NCBI RefSeq assembly: GCF_000003815.2
Contig: NC_049983.1
Location: 20,240,553 to 20,304,552, forward strand
Reading direction: 5' to 3'
Source: Branchiostoma floridae
Taxonomy: Eukaryota > Chordata > Leptocardii > Amphioxiformes > Branchiostomatidae
Length of the DNA stretch: 64,000 bases
The translations under genes were made by a program, and so were the position numbers. The notes below the pieces were generated by a model. It ran no database searches and had not been told where the DNA came from. It was given only the letters and a program-made list of their open reading frames with translations. Positions 59,501 to 64,000 of the stretch are shown here, one piece after another (position 1 is the first letter of the stretch; every line of letters starts with the position of its first letter).

Positions 59501-60870
59501 TGTGTATTGATTAACCACAACATATCCCCTGATCCCTTTTCTATCAAATCATATACTGTATGATCTCAAGCAATTTTCTACTGAGATTACTTTTGTCACG
59601 TGTATATCCATGGGGTGTTACTCGATCATTTACTAGTAATTCCCTTCCGTGATTTTAATGCATGTTATCCTGTATGACATGTAATCAATTCAACTTTAAT
59701 TTCCTTAATTTTATTTATTACCATCACGCACAAACATCATACACGAAATGCTAAAAAAAAGTCTTTAAGAAATAGATTGACAGCTCATATTCATGATTAC
59801 ACTAAAATCAAGGAATCGGTTCTGTATCAAAAACTTTCTCCCTAGAATGCGACACATCGGGCAGACCATAAAGAAAAGAAAAATAGTTTATTCAAAACTA
59901 ATACAAAACTGGGCCCAATATGTTTTCTCCAGGTACGTCTTAACGGTAGTACGATGTTTACCTGGGGCACATGGCCAAGGTCCACATGGCATTCAGAGGT
60001 AATAACTTAGTGAACAACCTTTTGGCTGTCTTCATCCACTTAATGGATATGCTATCTTATGGGTGTTGTGATGAAGTGGTCACCGGAGGTGGTACGCGTA
60101 TATGCGTAATTGCACGGAGTTTAAAAAGTTCAAGTCGTCCACTGGGAAGCTCAAAGATACTCCTATCACCCTTATAAAGTGGGTATTTCATCAATATGTC
60201 CACTGTGAGTAGAGTTTGAGTGTTTCTTACGAGCTAAATCTTACGTTATCATGTCATGTGTGCCGTCCTTGTAATATGTTGACGTTATGTATATGTCAAG
60301 AGGTAATAGAGGTAATCAAGCAGGAAAGTTTAGTGTGCTTTTTGGTAGGTACGTATGAGTTACTTCAGAAATGTATTGCATGCCGTCTGAATGAGGAAGT
60401 AACACCGTTGAAACACTAAGCCATATATATTGCCATATATAAGCTGTTTCAATTTTGTGCTTTGAATATGATTTTGCCACAAATGGACATCAATCATCAC
60501 AAAATGGAACACTACTTTAACATCGTTTGTATGTTGTGCTAAATTAAACACAAAACTATAACGCCTCTCAATGCATACATGAGGAAAGCACACTTCTTAC
60601 TGGCAGATATTTGTAAAAACAAAAACACTATAACGTTAGAACAGCACACATATTGATGCTACATTGAAATCCTCCAATATGAATACTATTGATATATAAT
60701 TTCTCCTTTACCCTAGCGTCATCTTAAAGGCATTGTTTCAACTGAGCAATTAACAGGACCTTCACACTGAAACCGACTTAGCAGAAATCAAGAGAAGCAG
60801 TCGGAATGAAGTATTTGCAAAATTCGTGCCACATTTGGGGGCCATTTTGGATGGTAATTCCAAATGGACA
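53550..60870. other. Intergenic, no supported gene
   Basis: I see no exon set, tRNA or named element. The only compositional feature is a GC-richer block at about 56220-56760 with open frames on both strands (56123-56458 and 56409-56747 minus, 56298-56582 plus), which could be a CpG-rich regulatory region. Confidence 0.4.
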
Positions 60871-60876
60871 TTATAT

Positions 60877-61297
60877 CCCCTTCACACGAGAAGGAATAAG
60901 CCAAAATGCCACCAGAATGAAAATTCTTTTCTATTCCTGCGAATTTGTAGTGTATTCTAGAAATTCTCACAGCATTCCAGATATTCTTTTAGCCACAGCC
61001 TGGCAGGATTCGAAGCGGCCTACCGTTTCGAATCTCTATCGAATGAGATAATAATATTTCGAATGATGTTTGAATGCCGTAGAATACGGCCATAGTACAG
61101 TTTGAATGCCGTTCAATATTTCTCCACTTCAAATGCACCTCGAAAGTTTTTAGCATGTCAGAAACTTTTGGGCCAGCCAAAAGAACGAGAACAAATATCT
61201 GGAATGCAGTGAGGATTTCTAGAATTCCAAGAAATAGAAAAGAATTTTCATTTTGAAGGCATTCCGACTCATTCATGCTCTCATGTGAAGGGCCTTT
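60877..61297. mobile_element. Foldback (inverted-repeat) element, ~420 bp
   Basis: The left arm from CCCTTCACACGAG at ~60878 and the right arm ending CTCATGTGAAGGGCC at ~61297 are imperfect complements over about 120 bp; both contain GAAAATTCTTTTCTAT in opposite orientation. The centre has repeated TTTGAATGCCGT motifs. No ORF. Confidence 0.7.
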
Positions 61298-61299
61298 AA

Positions 61300-63540
61300 T
61301 ATTGAAATTGGTTCATATGCATATATGTCATATTTCTCGCCATTTCTCGGTTCTAACTCTAACAGTGCCCTTTGGACTGTGTGTATGTTAGAGTAGTCTT
61401 ATGTCCCCAGGACCTATATGATGCAGTGTGTACCCGAGGGTACCATCCTACTTTTTACCAAGTTCAGGCGGCCTCTGTACATGTGTGCTACGATAGTAAA
61501 TCATTGAGTGCATAAAAGGACGTGTGATGGATTTTATTGGGTACCGTGGATGGCAAATATTGAAGACCATGCAAAAGCTAGAATGTGTTATCACAGCTTA
61601 TGGAAAGGTTTGTGACAGGGTCAATCTGGTTCTGCGTTCTACACGTACAGAAATGATAAATCAAAATCCAATGATGATGTTCATAAATCAAAAGCCAGAA
61701 TTGTGACTCAATGTGCAAAGGAATAATAGTCATAAAGGCATATATGCGTTTAAATCTAATCAGCTGACAACAGATCGTTACGGCGAGATGAAGAAAGCTT
61801 TAATATCAACTGCACGGGTCTTATTAAGTGTTATCTCGGTCTTACACTGTGAGGACCGGAGGCGATTAAACACCAGTCATTGTCTCCTGCCGTTCCCTGG
61901 TGCCGGGCTCACTGAAGACAGGTAGGTAATCTGCCAATTAGACATTCCCGTCTGGGGATGGTTCTGTAGGAAATATCGTCATGGTCTCCCAAGCACCAAT
62001 GGGTCACATGATAAATTCATCCAACCTTTAAATATGAAATACTTCGGGGAGATCTAAAAATGAAAATTGATTGGTAATTTGATCGTCCTGAAAGCTCGCC
62101 ACTGGAAAAAAGGCAAACAATCTTATTTTCTATATCCGCAAATCCGATGCGAAGGAGTGCATTCGGTATCACTTTGGTTATTCAGTCGACTCCCATAGGC
62201 ACGGTCTGTCGTGAACGTAATTCTAATGTAATTGTAATAACTCCATAGCATTTCTATTAGCTAAGTGCGCACAACCACTTACTTTCGCAAAGGACAATAG
62301 CCAACATTATGTGTACCAACTAAGTTCTTTCTGAGATCGTAAGCAATCATATAGTTTTACAGTCCACCTTCACATCAAGGAGGCAGCTCTACCCAACCCT
62401 GATGTGTTTGTAATGGGTAAGGTGTTTTCAGGAAATCTGCAACGCATTTGGAGGGTTACAAACGGAATACAAATTACCAAGCAAGGTAGGTTGCAAAGAG
62501 GTGATCAAGAGAAATCTCGTCAGTAGGAAAACGTTGATTTTGATATAACCGGGTGTCATGTTTCAACAAGGTCATTCTGAAGGTCACCACAATGTCACGA
62601 CCTCTATAACTGATTTCATGTGCTGCAAACTTTAAAATGGCAGCGTGCGGCTCCAGAGATAAGTGGTTGAACCCATGGACATTGCGTTTGTTCTAACAAA
62701 CGACCCGTGATGCCAGTAGGATGGTCCGCTGTTATTGCTTCATTCGTTAGCCGCCTTTGAAGTTGTGAGCGAGTTTGATAGTAAAACCTGTCCGGGTTTA
62801 AGAACCGGAAATTGATTCGTGCTCCATCTTACGCCGTACCGTCCTTAAAGTGTTATCCTTTCAGCAAACTACCAACTTGTGTGATAGATGCACTAGGCGT
62901 AAATGTTCTGGTCCGGGGACGTTGTCTGATGAAGTTTGTATCCATCTCATTTATCGTAGTTGGTCTCAGTTTATTCTAGACATTGCCAAAAGACTTGAGG
63001 CTATGCCATGGAATAGTACAATGTAATCTATAATAATGACTGTGCCTTTCCGTCTGTCATTGATGGATTTACATGCTTGGAATGGGGAACAAAAAATCAA
63101 TGAAAGCTAAGATCCAGACATCCCTATGTCTTTAACTTCAGGGCGGCAAGGTATCAAGAAAGATGTATGATACGGACGCAACATTCCGTCTTGGATTGTA
63201 GTGTACTTCTACTGAATCTGATGGGATTTCTCCTCAACTGTCTTTATAATTTTTGAGAGTCCAAATGATACGGCCAGGTAAATCGTAAGTTAACTGGCTA
63301 AACTATAATTGATTGTTAACCCACCACCATCTTGATTGGAATAGGGTAAAGAAGCAAAGTCTCCCGTTGCCACGCAAAATCTCGCGAGACTCATCACGAG
63401 TAATCATAATAACTCGCGCAAGCGTACACACGAGCTGGAAGAACAAGGGAGTGTCATGACAGGACCGTTTGTACTTAGTGAATTAGTATGAGGGTCTAGC
63501 TATGCTATATTACCAAATGATATGCCATACCATGGTCGGA
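61300..63540. other. Intergenic, nothing recognised
   Basis: No gene, RNA or repeat that I can support. Confidence 0.4.
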
Positions 63541-63548
63541 TATAAATA
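63541..63548 (+). promoter_or_regulatory. TATA-box candidate
   Basis: TATAAATA about 450 bp before the window end, with a pyrimidine-rich stretch ~35 bp downstream. It could open a gene that continues beyond the window. Weak evidence. Confidence 0.2.
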
Positions 63549-64000
63549 AAGACCACATCAAGGCCTTCCTCGACACTTTGTAATTCTTCACTGCTCTTCT
63601 ATTTCACTTTAAGTTAAAGCGATCCGATGTGAATTCCTTTCGACCGTGCAATTCATTGATCGAGGAACGCAGCAAGGATTCACCTTGACGAGGGTAAACT
63701 TGTCCTTGAGATAAACACATCCCTAGGATATTATTTCATGTGACAGACTATCAATTACATTCCTCACCACTGTACTTTCCTAGCCGTAGGGGTGTTTCTG
63801 AGCATGCATCAGTCTAATGAGCGAAAAGGGAAAAGCTGTTTATTCACATATTAACGGTACTAGTTATCTTACCAGTCTGCTTTTGGAGCGTATTTTTTGG
63901 AGGATTGGTTTGTATTAGTATATCTAGAAATCGATTGGTATCTAAAATAGCTGTCACAAATCGTCTATATGTATAACTTCTGATAATGTGCTCGTATCGT

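Overview
The window looks like nuclear DNA of an invertebrate deuterostome, most probably a lancelet (Branchiostoma). Genes are split by short GT-AG introns, single-copy orthologues of vertebrate genes are present, a large lineage-expanded CUB/EGF/discoidin receptor family is present, and small foldback transposons, SINEs and minisatellites are scattered throughout. The organism call is inference. I assembled the gene models by eye from conserved protein sequence, splice sites and phase-consistent joins.

Layout. 1-5.3 kb (+): the 3' part of receptor gene A (CUB, two EGF, one F5/8C discoidin domain, Ser/Thr-rich mucin stalk, one membrane helix, short tail with NPLY). 6.4-14.7 kb (+): complete tandem paralogue B (signal peptide, CUB, five EGF, then F5/8C-EGF-F5/8C-EGF-F5/8C, mucin stalk, membrane helix, the same NPLY tail; 1217 aa). 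15.3-25.5 kb (-): PPP4R2, regulatory subunit 2 of protein phosphatase 4 (461 aa), with a 61-bp satellite that copies its own exon-3 splice acceptor. 27.2-28.8 kb (-): a rolling-stone-like multipass membrane protein (345 aa). 29.6-31.5 kb (+): a RAB20-type small GTPase (220 aa). 33.2-38.8 kb (-): PRPF18, a second-step splicing factor (357 aa), with a second, independent array of copied splice acceptors. 39.1-42.8 kb (+): MND1, meiotic recombination cofactor (205 aa), divergent from PRPF18 across a ~320-bp shared promoter and carrying a 1.2-kb DNA transposon in intron 1. 45.1-47.1 kb (-): an unidentified single-pass membrane protein ORF plus two coherent downstream exons. 47.1-64 kb: no gene that I can support; it holds repeats, a diverged non-coding duplication and an inverted-repeat element.

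The housekeeping genes (PPP4R2, PRPF18, MND1, RAB20) do not form a pathway. The two receptors do form a unit: a tandem, exon-shuffled family in which every extracellular module is bounded by phase-1 introns and the membrane-proximal and tail exons are conserved. Their layout joins MFG-E8-like EGF/discoidin recognition to an NPxY (PTB-binding) tail of the kind used by engulfment and endocytic receptors. This is the best candidate for an undescribed system here.

The most unusual non-genic signal is the repeated amplification of 'intron 3' end + exon head' modules. It occurs twice (PPP4R2 exon 3, PRPF18 exon 7) and creates rows of intact-looking decoy splice acceptors upstream of the real one.
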